From Brassica napus (taxonomy: Eukaryota > Streptophyta > Magnoliopsida > Brassicales > Brassicaceae): DNA of 64,000 bases. Made by a program: the position numbers and the translations under genes. Below the pieces are notes generated by a model, which had not been told where the DNA came from, ran no database searches, and saw only the letters and a program-made list of their open reading frames with translations. Below, one piece after another: positions 37,272-49,592 of this stretch. Position 1 is the stretch's first letter. Each line of letters starts with the position of its first letter. The DNA is taken from the NCBI RefSeq assembly GCF_020379485.1, contig NC_063452.1:52204439-52268438 (forward strand), written 5' to 3'.

Positions 37272-39741
37272 TGGTAATAGAGTTATTAACACAAAAAGCC
37301 AGTTTACATGTTTTTATAACACTCAAAAGCAGATTGTGTTACCAAAGCAGTTTTTGGTGGTTGAAGACTCATTTCTCCCTGAAAAAGTGAAACTAGAGAT
37401 GAGTATTTCAGTAAAACGACAATTTATGCTGGTTAGGTTAGTTAGAAAGTTTGAATTTTGAAAAATATCGGTGATAACTTGGTGGACTTGACATAAAGTT
37501 AGATTTGATAGATAAATAACTTTGAGCCCGTAAAGAGTATTTTTTTATTGTTTAATTATCTTCTATAAAAAAAATTATGATTATGGGAGAGAAAAAGACG
37601 AAGAAGCTTTCGGACAACCGGAATTTCAACCAAGCCGACGAATGACCGCCGGGTGATGACGGCATAACGGCGTAGACGATTAGGGAATCGGCGGGTAAAT
37701 GTTTGGCAGAGAAGAACTACGACGTTTTGGATATAATCTTACAAAACTCAAAAATCAAAACTTGTTTTTGCTTGGTTTTTGGTTCTAATTGGTTATTTTA
37801 TACTATAGTTGTAATTTATAAAAGTAAAACGTAAATAAATGAAGATTCCATGATAAAGAATCAATGACGGCTCTGAGATCTATTTGCAGGAAATCCTGAA
37901 AACCCTAATATGAAGAAGATGAAATTATTACAAAATTGCCACTCATATTAATTGTACACATTCACTTAAATGTACCGTAAAACATAACTTAATTGAACAT
38001 ATTCACACAAATACACGTATATGAAATTAATGTACATGCAAAAAATCGGGTTAACATTGAACACATGTACACATTATCGTAAATATCCACGTGTACACGT
38101 ATTACTAAATATATATATATGTACACTGATTACAAAATTTCTTGATGAGTTACATGTACATGTTATCGTAAATATCCACGTGTACACTTGTTACTAATTA
38201 TATATACATGTACACTGATTAATAAAATTTTTGATCAGTTGCATGTGCATCATGTACACATTTGTTGTATTATACATATGTACACAACGCCACAAAATCC
38301 ACATGTACACTGTATTAGCCATATGTAGGAGGCATTTGTATGTTGGTTTATAAATATTTACACTTGCACCTTTCATAATTGTTATCTTTTAAACATGATC
38401 CTTCTCAGAATATTTTTTTTATAAGAGTAGTGTTTACAAACTACATTATATTATACATACATGTGAACACGAGAACTTAGACAATCAGGGAAAACGAGAA
38501 ATCAAACATTATAATATACATATAACTTAATTGTAAACATTCACAAAAACATTATACCCTCTTGCAATAACCCATAAACCCCAATAAACTAAATTATAAC
38601 CACTTAAACCTAAAACAAACTTTTAACCCTACAAAATGGCCATATATATGTAGATTTAATGTTCATGTTAACATCATAACTGTGGACAGCATATGAATTT
38701 AATGTACATAAAAAATTGGTTTAATATTGTGCACATGTACACTTTATCGTAAGTACCCACGTGTACATTAGTTACATGTACACTGATTACAAAATTTGTT
38801 GATTAGTTACATGTGCATCGTGTACACATTTGTTGCACTATACATATGTACACGAGGCTACAAAATCCACATGTAGACTGTATTAGCCCTATGTAGGAGC
38901 CATATGTATGTCGGTTTATAAATATTTACACTTGCACCATTCATAATTGTTATCTTTTAAACATGATCCAGCTGAGAATTGTATTTTTTTTATAAGAGTA
39001 GTGTTTACAGACTACTTTGATAAAGTTAACAAGTACACTTAATTTTGACTGGCACATGTACATTAATCCACAAAAACTTATGTGTACATCGTTTTACTTG
39101 TACATCGAATAAATTTTGAATATACATTTACATAAGTTAAAACAGAGGCCTAGAATAAGCGGCGAGATGGAGGAGATGAAGGCGGTGAAACAGAGGCGAC
39201 AGCGACGAGTAGGAGACGAGACGAAGGCAGTGAGAGAGAGGCGGTGAAGGCGGCGACGAGAACGAGACAAGGACGAGACAGAAACGAGACGGAGGCAGGG
39301 ATTTCAGTTGAGGGTTGGATCCGAAACATAAAGCTATGTTATTGATGACTGTGTAGAATTTCCATGAATTTACTCTTGAATTTACAGAAGAACCGTGAAA
39401 AATACAAAGGAGGAAAATGAATGTGATTTTATCCAAAATAAAGAATCTGGGCCGTCGATTTAAAGAGTACAAAAGAAAATTTAATGGTTAGGATATGAGA
39501 CAGGTACAAATCTTGTCAAAGATTTCAAAATTAATCTGAACCGTTGAGATGGCAGAGAGATGTGGAGTGGAGGTTTATTCCCGCTAAAATAATGGTTAGG
39601 TTAGTCAGTGAGTTAGTTACAAAATAACTAGTTTATTTAGGCAAAAAGGAAGCTGTTAGGATAAACTACTTTGGTAGAAGAAAGTGTTTTTTGGGTTATA
39701 AAAAACTCAAAACTGCATTTGAGCGTAATTATTTCATGTTA
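37272..39741. mobile_element. Putative Mutator-like non-autonomous element with ATGTACAC-rich interior
   Basis: The left flank (about 37292-37360) and right flank (about 39655-39725) are imperfect inverted copies (TTTTTATAACACTCAAAAGCAG against TTTTTTATAACCCAAAAAAC, both followed by TACCAAAG-AGTTT). The region is bracketed by a 21-bp direct repeat at 37251-37271 and 39742-39762, longer than a normal Mutator duplication. Inside are repeats of ATGTACAC and CACGTGTACAC. No transposase. Boundaries are uncertain. Confidence 0.35.
38023..39020. repeat. Direct repeat pair with ATGTACAC motif
   Basis: The block at about 38023-38455 recurs at 38697-39020 (shared CCACATGTA-ACTGTATTAGCC, TTATAAATATTTACACTTGCACC, TCTTTTAAACATGATCC). 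The first block also has an internal duplication of about 75 bp (38085-38160 and 38160-38235). Non-coding. Confidence 0.75.
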
Positions 39742-39762
39742 ATATATGTATACATTGTAGAA

Positions 39763-39951
39763 ATATTAAAGACGAAGCAATATGTTTAGTTAAGGGATCG
39801 CTTATCCTTGCATCAGAAGGAAGAAGCTAGATATCATTGATATAATGAGTTTTCCAACCATTACATTTACACGTGAACGAGTAGCTTTTTTATTTGATGT
39901 ATGACCTTTCTTGATTGCATAAAATGTTTGATAATAATAATATTAAGTTGT
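39763..39951. other. Short spacer before the palindrome
   Basis: Nothing recognised apart from AATAATATTAAGTTG at about 39936-39950, which repeats the beginning of the right palindrome arm. Confidence 0.4.
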
Positions 39952-40062
39952 TTGATAAGAACCTTGTGTACATAAATTAACAACTTAATATTGTTTTTTT
40001 TTGTTTTTTTTTTCAAAAAATAATATTAAGTTGTTAATTTATGTACACAAGGTTCTTATCAA
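39952..40062. repeat. Perfect 41-bp inverted repeat with 29-bp spacer
   Basis: The left arm 39952-39992 (TTGATAAGAACCTTGTGTAC...) is the exact reverse complement of 40022-40062. The spacer is T-rich then A-rich. It could fold into a long hairpin in DNA or RNA. Confidence 0.9.
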
Positions 40063-40475
40063 CTGATGTCGTAGCAGATGTTCTGTTCCCCGTGGGTTGA
40101 ACCAGAATTTCATCATTTGAAAATAACTAGTGTGCTATACTGATCAAAATTACCACTAGTCCAACATTTATTAATATGAATATGATCATTTGTTCAACTG
40201 CTACAAACATGTAATCTAGTGACTCATGAAAAACTCAGAATGGGACTTGAAGGACTTTGTAACCGATTGTAAACATTTGGGCTGAATATATGGGCTCTAC
40301 CATTGGGTGAAGAACACTTCTCATAAGGTTCAAATGCAGTTGTTTTGAAAAGAACTATGTTCTAATGAATTAGATTTGTTAACATTCTGATTCAAGAAAG
40401 TATACCATACCAAAGCCCAATACTATACAGTACACAAACTACTATTTGAGATCGTGGTCTCTAACATAATTATTA

Positions 40476-40621
40476 ACAAGCCTTTTACAACCCCAATAAG
40501 GAGTTATAGCATTGGAGTTCTATATGTACGTATATATATTAATATTAGTATTTAATTGTAGTATTTTTAATTTTATAAGAAATCCAATCCAAAATACCTC
40601 CCATTGGGGATGCTCTTATAT
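40476..40621. mobile_element. Degenerate MITE with AGAGCATCCCCAATG-type end
   Basis: The right end reads, in reverse complement, TAAGAGCATCCCCAATGGGA, a common crucifer MITE terminus. A weaker inverted counterpart (ACCCCAATAAGGAG) lies at about 40489. Not autonomous. Confidence 0.35.
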
Positions 40622-40659
40622 TAGTATAATAGTATGAACCCTGTTGAGGCTGGTTTTGA

Positions 40660-40935
40660 GGGACAATCAACAATTCTCCAGAGAAACTAGGGAATCTTCA
40701 TCTTCTGTCAAACAGAGGGTTGATAAGAAAGTTTGCACACTCACTTGAGTTTCTGGCCGTGCAGGAGGAAGCAGCCTAGTACCATTACACTAAAGCCTGT
40801 TCAAAGCCGCTGAGAACGGAATTCAATCAGTTCAAAGCAAAATCTACAATTCATCCCGTTATCAATCCTGATCCATGGCTAAACACAGTCTATAAGCTTG
40901 ATCAGTTTATTTGCTTGCCAAGAGAACCTCTGTGA
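40660..40935 (+). pseudogene. Coding-like fragment of unknown origin
   Basis: A more GC-rich island in which one plus-strand frame reads for about 85 codons with a single TAG (near 40774) and protein-like composition (for example NPDPWLNTVYKLDQFI). No start, splice sites or known domain recognised. It might be a gene fragment captured by a transposon. Confidence 0.25.
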
Positions 40936-42925
40936 TGGTCCAGAATATTTTTTTTTTTTCTCAAATCCAAATTTTCATGTTTTCAAATCCCATTTTTCAG
41001 GTTTTCAAACACGAGCCGACTAAAATGGTTGAACAATGTGAGATGGCCCAACTAGTCAACAAAATTCTATAAATATCTGTATATATAAAGTAGTGTTTTC
41101 TCTCCTGTGAGTGCGTCACGTCACTAAGTCGCTTCGCTTAATATAGTGTCAACACATGTTCCATTTAACTAAATGTTGCGTTTCAATTATGACTCTTTGT
41201 TACTTTTTTGGGTCTTCGTTTGGTTGTTACTTTTTTGGAGTTTGTTTTGTGGGCTTAATAATTTACACAAGTAGCTTCGTTTTTTTTTTGCTAAAATTCA
41301 AGATTAATGTTTGTAATCTTCGTTTTCGTTTTACGTGTCAAGTGATTGCCAATAGATAGACCCGAAGTTGCAAAACCAATTAAGATACAATACGTCTATC
41401 GGTTCTGGTCAGCCGCCAACCCAATTTACAAAATATTACAGAACATGATTTACAAAAAGATTAATCTGTTTATGACCTAATCTAATAAACTTGTTATTGG
41501 CCGGACAATAAGTTTCAGAAGACCAGAATTTGAACAAAGAAAATTAACCGTATTAATAAAAAGGAATTAAGGGAGATCGACATTAATCTAAACAATCAAA
41601 CATAAAACAGAAAGATATTCTGTATAAAAATTGAAATACGGGTATCAGATAATCATAAAGATAGCATCAATAAGATTCAAACGCAAATTATCCTTGAAAT
41701 ATAGTTTCATATCATATGCCCAGCCAAAAGAAAGAACTTAAAAAATCAAAAAAAGTTGAAAACTTGATTCTGAGTATCTGTTCTCCAAGGTGAATAAACA
41801 TCAAACATAAAATTAGTCGTAAAATACCATTTGTTTTATGAGATTCATTATGTACTCAGATCATATAAACACACAAATATTTTTAAAATAAAAACTGGAA
41901 AAGGAATTTTTATGAGATTCATCATGTAGTGAGATCCATAAACCCACAGATTTTTTTTAAAATAAAGACCGGAAAAAGACTTAGTTTTCATTATAAGTGG
42001 ATAGCATCTCAAGAGTTATCACAATAACATCACAATATGTCTCACGGGATTGAGAGACTTGTGGACATTCTATGTTCACCTCGACGACATAAAAGAGAGC
42101 GTAGATATAAAGCCAAAAGGAAAAAAAAATGGAAAAGCTCAGAACTTCTTAGAGGTTGACTGTCAGCGATAAAGAACAAAGCGCTTCTCTGTCACGCAAA
42201 AATTAAAAAAAAGTCTTATACCAGTATCGAAGAAGATGATAAGAACTATAAAAAATGAGACAGCACACTATATGATTGACACGTTATATATTAGTCGAGA
42301 CAGGATTAGGAGAAACCCTGATTTTATTGGGCTTTGTCGTGTACTATGTATTAATGGGCTTCTTTAAAAACTTAGACGCTATAACTAATGGATCTTTGAG
42401 TTGAGGAAAGCAGAAGAGTCAGAAGAGTCAGATCTTTGAGCTGAGGTAATGTTTCTCAAATTTACAGATCGAATGCTCGGTTGATATGATTTAGAGAAAA
42501 CGTTGGGTTGTGGTTTTCTTAAAAAATATTTGTTCTTTGATTTTATTTGGTTTGTAATGTGTTTTCATAAACTGATTTGAAGACCAACATTATATTTGTC
42601 TTTCTGATATTTTTTTACTTATTCATTCTTTATTATAAAATATTTTGGGTTAATTAAAAAATAACCCGTTTAAACAATCAGTTTCAACGAAAGACCATGT
42701 TTAGCAATTTCATTTTCGTAAATTCTGTTGCAATTTGTTTGAAACAATATTTTTTAACATTTTCCTTGGTAAAAAAAATGGTTTCTTTGGTCAGCCTGAT
42801 AAAATAACTCCGGTACTCTATCAATCCAAAATTATATAGCCGTAAATTTAGTTAGTCAAAATAATATATTATCGTTTGATATAGAAAATGTAAGGAACCA
42901 GTTTCTACGTTTTATACTGCCTTTA
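40936..42925. other. Intergenic spacer
   Basis: AT-rich. Contains an imperfect tandem duplication of about 90 bp (see 41835-41985). The 67-codon open frame at 41156-41359 is T-rich and unconvincing. Confidence 0.4.
41835..41985. repeat. Imperfect tandem duplication
   Basis: TTTATGAGATTCAT-ATGTA, then AGATC-ATAAAC-CACA, then a TTTTAAAATAAA-AC-GGAAAA-GA block, occurs twice in succession. Confidence 0.65.
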
Positions 42926-43156
42926 AGATTATCTCCAATGTATTTTGCTATTTTCACCTCTAAACTAGAAGAACTCTATAATAGATATGAGATATGCTCC
43001 AATGTATTCCTCTAAAATAACAGTCTCTAAATGTAGAGTAAAAAAAGAGAAATTCGCTATTTTTTACAGAGGAAGAAATAGAGGTGTGTTAGAGCAATTT
43101 CACCTCTAAATGCTATTATAGAGGTAGAAATAACAATGGGTTTGAGATGCTCTAAA
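42926..43156. mobile_element. Degenerate MITE (AGAGCATCTC-type ends)
   Basis: The left end GATTATCTCCAATGTATTTT pairs imperfectly with the right end (reverse complement TTAGAGCATCTCAAACCCATTG). The interior has inverted CACCTCTA and TAGAGGTG words. About 230 bp, non-coding. Confidence 0.5.
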
Positions 43157-46100
43157 GACGGATTCCCGAGAAATGAGAACTCAATGATTCTAAAAACATA
43201 ACTAAGCTTCAAATGAGTTATCAATTTAAACAACTGTTTATATGAAAAACTAAATAATAAGATAAAAGTATTTAAAGCATAAACAATGTTTAATTAAATT
43301 AAATTTCACATTGCTTACCTTCTGTTAATTCCAATAATGAAAATATAACAAATAGTGAGTTTTAATCATTTCAAATTTGTTGAGCAACACATTGAATAAA
43401 TAAATAAAAAATTCTGAATTGGCATATTAATTATATTTTAGTAGTCAATTATAATGTAATATATATCTATTAAAATCTAAATTATAATTGTAATTGATTT
43501 CTCATAGTCTTATATTTAATTGTTAAATAAACAGTAGAGAAACTCTCATTTGATCAAAAAACAGAATATAAAAGGCCCATGCTCCTTTTTTGGCTACAGA
43601 GGAAAAATAAGAGACTAAAACTCAATTTTTCACTCCATAAGATCCAAAGATATCTTTACTATTTGTGGTTTAACAAGGTTTCTCTATTGTGTTATCTTTT
43701 GATCGATTTTGTTTGATTTAACTTATAATGCTCAAAGTTTAAATTTAGAAAAATGTTATGAGTATTATAACACTATAAAATTTTGTAACTCTGAATCAAC
43801 GACAATACTAAGTATGTTCACATGTCAATTTTAGTTATATAATTGAAATTTGATGTAGATAACATTGATTGCTTAACATAATCATACTCACAACCAAATG
43901 AAAACCAATACATCACGGGCGGGCCGATCCTATTATAACATATGCAAGAGGAAAAAAACAAAAAAGATGTAATTAGCTCGAATAGTTCTGTCTGCTTACT
44001 TGAAAAACAACTGGCTATTGGACAAGTCCACGTATAATGAGAAGTCGACGTCCACATACTAGAACTATCAAAAGCCCAAGAAATATATAGACTTTATCAT
44101 ACACACCATCAGTATATATACTTTTGGCTTTAATAATTCAGTATACATAATTAATTATACGAGCCTTATTGAAAAAGCGATATTATTAATCTAGTTTTCT
44201 TATTTTTAAGAACCTAACATCTTCAATAAAAAGATACATCAATATACTCATTACCAATCGATTTTGATTTCAATACCTATGGACTTTGATATAATACAGA
44301 CACGATGTCATCTAAATATAAAAATAACATTGTAAATCTGAAATGTTAAAATCCTCCCAAATCATATGTTTCGATATATATTAACTGGGTATGATGTAGT
44401 GTACAAATGGCAATAAATTACGATAACATACATAACAAAGGAAAAACATATACAGTCTAATGATTTTGAAAGGCATGTGTGGAGAATCTTTGTAACTGCC
44501 ACAACGGTAAGTTCGTTTAGCTTGTTTTTTACTTTCTCAAACTAGTTTTTATTTTGGAGCAACTTTCAAATTAGTTTATTCATTCATTCATTAAAACTAT
44601 CATGAGGAATTGAATTATTGGCCGACAAAATAAACAATCTGGTTTCACTTGATTTCGAATTTAAGGATGTGGATTAATTGGGCTAAACTAAAACGCACAC
44701 AAACTTGTTTCATTCATAATGACAGTGAAGAATGAAAGCAAAGCATGTCCCGTTCATTTATGGATAGCTCCCATGTTTGTGACTTCGTATAATTAGCTCT
44801 TATCCGTAAAATATCTTTGTTGTGAAATTGCCAACACGATCATATTCATAACGCATTAACGGTTAAATATTGGATATTGTGGGTCATCGTATTCATATAA
44901 GAGAGAATGATAAGAACTTACCACTAGTGATATTTTTGAATATATTTCAGTTTATATCCACCATATTTTGACCATTTTTTGTGGTTATTTGATGAATTTT
45001 CAGTTCTATGGTTACTGAATCTACAATTCCCATTATACTAGGTGATAAGCCCGCACTTTGTGCAGGGTGAGATACCTAAAATAATGACATGTTTGCAATT
45101 CAAAATTAATTATGTATTTACAATTTTTGTTTTGTTTTCTCTACGTATAAGAACATGTTTCAAATTTAATAAAGCATAAACATGACACAAAATATTAAAT
45201 AATGATTATTTTAGTTTTATTTTAGTGATTTGATGGTGGTACTTGAGTTTGATTTTTTGTTTACCTCATCATTATTGATTTTACGTTTATAAAAACAAAA
45301 TATAATTTTACATTCAATTTTATTCAGCCCATTTTATAGATTCTTAAAATCTATGTTCAGCCCAAAACGAATTCAAATGGACTGAACTAAAAACATAATC
45401 ATCTTCTCTTTCAGAGCTTCAATGGAGAGAATCGAAATCATTAGCGAAGAAAAAAAAAGGAGAACATGTTATGCAACCAAATTTTGCTCAAAATATTCTA
45501 TAACATTATATATACAAACAGGAATCCTTACGGTTTCATCTTACTTTTCCAATCTTCTTTTCCATAAAATAATCATGTTTTCCTTTTTAATATATTAAAT
45601 GACAAACATCAAAAGAAATAATTTAATGTTTATTTGTTCTCATATTTGAATTTGATGATATATAGTAAAATATTAAGTGGTCCATTTAATGTTACTCTTT
45701 TAATAATCATAATAAGATCGGTCCAATTTAAAAAAAAAAACTGAAGAGCGCTTTCATCTTGACACATAAACATGCTCGTCAATATTCTCATTTAACCAAT
45801 GTTCAAGGATTAATATATAGGGATATCTAATCTTTGCACTAACACACACGGGAAACGTTTAGCTCTTGTTTAGTGGATACCACTATCGTTTGGTAGCCAG
45901 TAGCCAAAACATATAAGTTCTTAACATTTTATCACAATGAGAAAAGAAATAAGATTTAAATTTTTCTTGACATGCTCGTAGATTAATGTTGTTGAAAGAG
46001 ACCATGAAATGATAACTCTTGTCTCCCTACTTTACTATTGGAATTACTTTTTCATTCTTTTTTATATATATTTATTTAACTGCATATTGTTGAACGAGAG

Positions 46101-46228
46101 AATCCTATAACTCTTTTAATGGATACTCATACCACAGTATACGACTATCACAATTGGCGGGAACATATCGTGTATACATGTATATTATATTATAATATTA
46201 TTATGATCATCGATCATGATCACCACGG
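43157..46228. other. Long AT-rich intergenic stretch
   Basis: No supportable gene. A motif CTAGGTGATAAGCCCGCACTTTGTGCAGGGTGAGATA at about 45040-45075 contains a small GC hairpin and resembles the end of a dispersed crucifer repeat, but no partner was found. Confidence 0.35.
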
Positions 46229-46574
46229 GTGGGACGGATCCGGATATCCGAAAAATTTAAGGTATCTGGATGCGAATCCGAATTCGTCGGATCAATGGAT
46301 TTAATATTTGAATCTGGATCGTGGTTTCCGGATATCCAAAATTTACCCGCAGATACCTGGATCCGGATCCGGATTCGGATTCGTAAAAATAATTGAAGTA
46401 AAAATAATTGAAAAAATATTTTTTTAAATACTAAAATTCAAAAAAAAAAATTCAAAAAAAAAATTAAATATTTATACAAATTTTATAAATGTATTTATGT
46501 GTATATAATATTAAATTAAAATATAATATTATGAAACTAATTTTTATGTATAAATATTACACTACAAGAAAACA

Positions 46575-46935
46575 TATTTTTTACTAGGGCAGTATTCGTT
46601 GTAAATTCGTCGTAAACGGGGTGTTACGACGAATTAACGTCGAAAGACGTTTCGTTGTTAAACGTCCGTCGTAACGGAGGTTTCGTCGTAAACGACTCGT
46701 TACGTTTACGACGAAATATATTCCTCGTAAAGCGCAGGGAAATGATTCGTCGTAAACGCCACGTAAGACTTCGTCGTAAAGCCCACGTAATTATTTCGAT
46801 GTAAAGCACACGTAAATACTTTCGTTGTAAATCACTCGTAAACATTTCGATGTAAAATCCTCGTAAATATTTCGATGTTAATCACTCGTAAACATTCGAT
46901 GTAAACTCCATGTAATGTTTACGAGGAGTTTACAT
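46575..46935. repeat. CACTA left subterminal repeats
   Basis: Many copies in both orientations of TTCGTCGTAAA, TTACGACGAA and the variant TTTCGATGTAAA. In En/Spm such arrays bind TNPA. Confidence 0.85.
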
Positions 46936-47103
46936 CGTTTCTTATTATATTATTATTAATTAGTATATAATAGATTTTAATTTATATTTAATATTCAGAA
47001 TTTAAAATAATTTAAATTTTAAAACAAAATATGAAATTGGAAAACATATTTTAAAAAGTCATACAATAATATTTAAATTCATAATACAAACAAAAAAAAA
47101 AAA

Positions 47104-48745
47104 CTACATATTGTCGAAGTAGTTGGTGGGGTTGCTCGGCTGTTGACGGGTTGGATCGGACTCTTGGGGATCTCGTGGTGGCATTCCAAGAGCGGCTCGT
47201 CTCTCACTCAACATTCTCTGCATAACCGGGTTTCCCACGGCCATCACGTCTAGCAAATCCTCAAGAGAGTCTAAACGAACCTGCTGGCTATCCATTTGAG
47301 CCTTCTGGCTATCCATTTGAGCCTTCATCTGAGCAGTCTCTTCATCCCGTCTCGAAGTGTATGACGAAGTTGCCCTTGCAACTTCGTTAACAGAGCCTAT
47401 ACCGACTATCCGTCCCTTCTTTTTAGGAGCCACCTATAAAATCAAAACATATATTAATATAGTTAATTATGTTAAAATATTTAAAATAATGTAAACTAAA
47501 ATTTTAAGTTACCTCTTCGAAGATTCTGTCGACCTCTTGGGTGGACAATGTGACTGGTAATCCATCGGGAGACTCCTGGGTTAGTTGCGTCTCCCGTTCT
47601 TCAATCCGACCAGCCACTGTTCGGAAGAGTTTCTCAGATGCAGGATCCACAAAAACTCCGTCGGATGTGGCGTGAGTCATCTTGAATAGGTCAGACAGAG
47701 AAGGTAAGACTCCCGTCTTCTCGAACTACAAAAAAAAAAATTAAATATTATAAATTATATTAATTGAATATTTTAAAATATATATTTAAAACAAAACTTA
47801 CAGCTTCTAGACGGACTCCTGCATGAGGTTTTTGTCCGGTTCTGTGAAGCATGGGCAAATGACCATCTTTATCCTTCGTCCTTCGAGAAGCCGAGCACGA
47901 ATTGGCCTTTCTGATCGAAGAGGGGTGCTCCCAATAGGCGATGAGGCCATCCCACACATCCGTCGTGAGCTCAGTGGGCTTTCCCTCATACCCGTAGATC
48001 TCCCACTTGTCCTTCCAATCAGAGACTGTGTTGCAGAGGCGTATCTTTGCCTTTGCAACGAATTCCGCCTTCACCCTCTCGGTGATTCCCAAAGACCAAT
48101 GCCACTTTTGCTGAAACATAAAAATTTTGAAAAAATTACAATTAATAATAAATATTAAAAATATATATATATTTAAAAGTGAAAATTTAATTAAATTTAA
48201 AAATCTTACCGCAAAACATTTAAACCACGTGATCTTAACGTGATTTGGTGTCTTGCTCCAGTTCGGGTATGCCCCGTCGTAGTAACCCTTAATCGTCGCC
48301 GAAACGCTCCGGCTAACACGGTTGTTAGCCCCAAACCTGAAAAAAAACAATTTAACCGTTACAAAATAAAAATTAATTAAATTTTAAAGTAATAAAAATT
48401 AATAACTTACCAATAAGTTCCTCGGGGTCTATCGGGGTCTAGAACATCCAAACCCTCCCGTCCAGGCTGGGCAAGCAAATCCTCCACCGTATATCTCGCG
48501 AAGGGAGCATATGAAGGCACACGCAAATCCGGATGAACTGCACCTTCTGGGACAGGCTCAGGTGCAGCCGCTGGAGGAGGAGGTGGAGGCATCTGCGGTG
48601 GAAGAGGAGGACTCGAAAAAACTCTCTGAGAAGTCTGAGAGTCTGGAACTGCATCGGAAGACGATGGACCGGAAGAAGATGTACCGGAACCATCGCCAAA
48701 CAACTGGGCATAAGTAGGTGCTGCTGGTTTCCTTCTAGGAGCCAT
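47104..48745 (-). CDS. CACTA second protein, Ptta/En-Spm plant transposase family (TNPA-like)
   Basis: Probable DNA-binding accessory protein that recognises the subterminal repeats and bridges the transposon ends. Proposed exons are 48745-48411, 48336-48210, 48110-47802, about 47726-47513 and 47433-47104. The N terminus is Pro/Ser-rich (MAPRRKPAAPTYAQLFG). The central part (GANNRVSRSVSATIKGYY, then KITWFKCFA, KWHWSLGITERV and DVWDGLIAYWEHPSS) matches the plant transposase Ptta/En/Spm domain (PF03004). The C terminus has a short heptad-like repeat (MKAQMDSQKAQMDSQ) suited to a coiled coil. About 437 residues if all exons join; the frame across the fourth exon was not settled by eye. The start codon is 275 bp from an internal array of subterminal-type repeats. 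Confidence 0.75.
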
Positions 48746-49019
48746 CTAAAAAAAATTTAAATAAATTTAATCAATTATGACGACATAATTAAAAAATTAT
48801 TCCGTTACCTAACTAATCACCTAAACTATAGATTCCGTCATCTAACTAATCACCTAAACTAATTATCTAAATAATCGCCTAAACTAATTACCTAACTAAT
48901 TAATAACCTAAACTAACTTAAAAAAAAAAAAAAAAGGAGGGAAGAGAATGTACCTTAGGGAGAGGAGAGGAGTTTGGGAGGAATGGACGAGGCAGCCTCG
49001 TCTCGGCGTCCCAATATAT

Positions 49020-49265
49020 AGAAAATGTTTCGTCGTAAACGCGACGTAACATTACGACGAAGTTACCAGGCCCGCGTTTTTTCATTTACGACGAAGTTAC
49101 CAGGCCCGCGTTTTTCGATTTACGACGAAATTACGTCGAAACATCGGTTTACGACGAATTTACAAGGCCCACGTTTACGACGAAGTTACCAGGCCCGCGT
49201 TTTTCCATTTACGACGAAATTACGTGGAATAGATAAACATTTACGACGATTTTACAACGCTTAAC
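49020..49265. promoter_or_regulatory. Internal array of CACTA subterminal-type repeats upstream of the TNPA-like gene
   Basis: At least eight TTTACGACGA or TTCGTCGTAAA words, several in the longer unit TTTACGACGAAGTTACCAGG, lie between the TNP2-like stop (49562) and the TNPA-like start (48745). The same words mark both transposon ends. This position suggests the promoter of the second gene carries binding sites for its own product. Confidence 0.65.
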
Positions 49266-49520
49266 CCTAAACACCGAGAATGAAATCCCTAAACCCCAAA
49301 GTCACATATCATCTAACATCATATCTCTTCTTCTCTACTACTTTGTGCTCTTTCTCCAACTTAAACTCTAAAACCCTAAAACTCCAAATAATTTTTTTAA
49401 AATTAACACAAATACATATTATATAAAACAACATTTGTTACACATACATTAGGATGGTAAAAAAACAATATTTCTTTAAACATACGTTACAATAGAGAAA
49501 TACAACATCAGAGACATATA

Positions 49521-49592
49521 TTACATCACTCTAAATCGTTTTCGTTCTCATCAATATTACATCACTCTAAATCGTTTTCGTTCTCATCACTA
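49521..49592. repeat. 36-bp tandem duplication across the TNP2-like stop codon
   Basis: The unit TTACATCACTCTAAATCG... occurs twice head to tail. The duplicate places a second copy of the acidic C-terminal codons and stop in the 3' UTR. Confidence 0.75.

Noticed and set aside
41156..41359. 67-codon frame rich in Phe and Cys
   Set aside because: T-rich spacer DNA can give such frames by chance. No motif, no conserved context.
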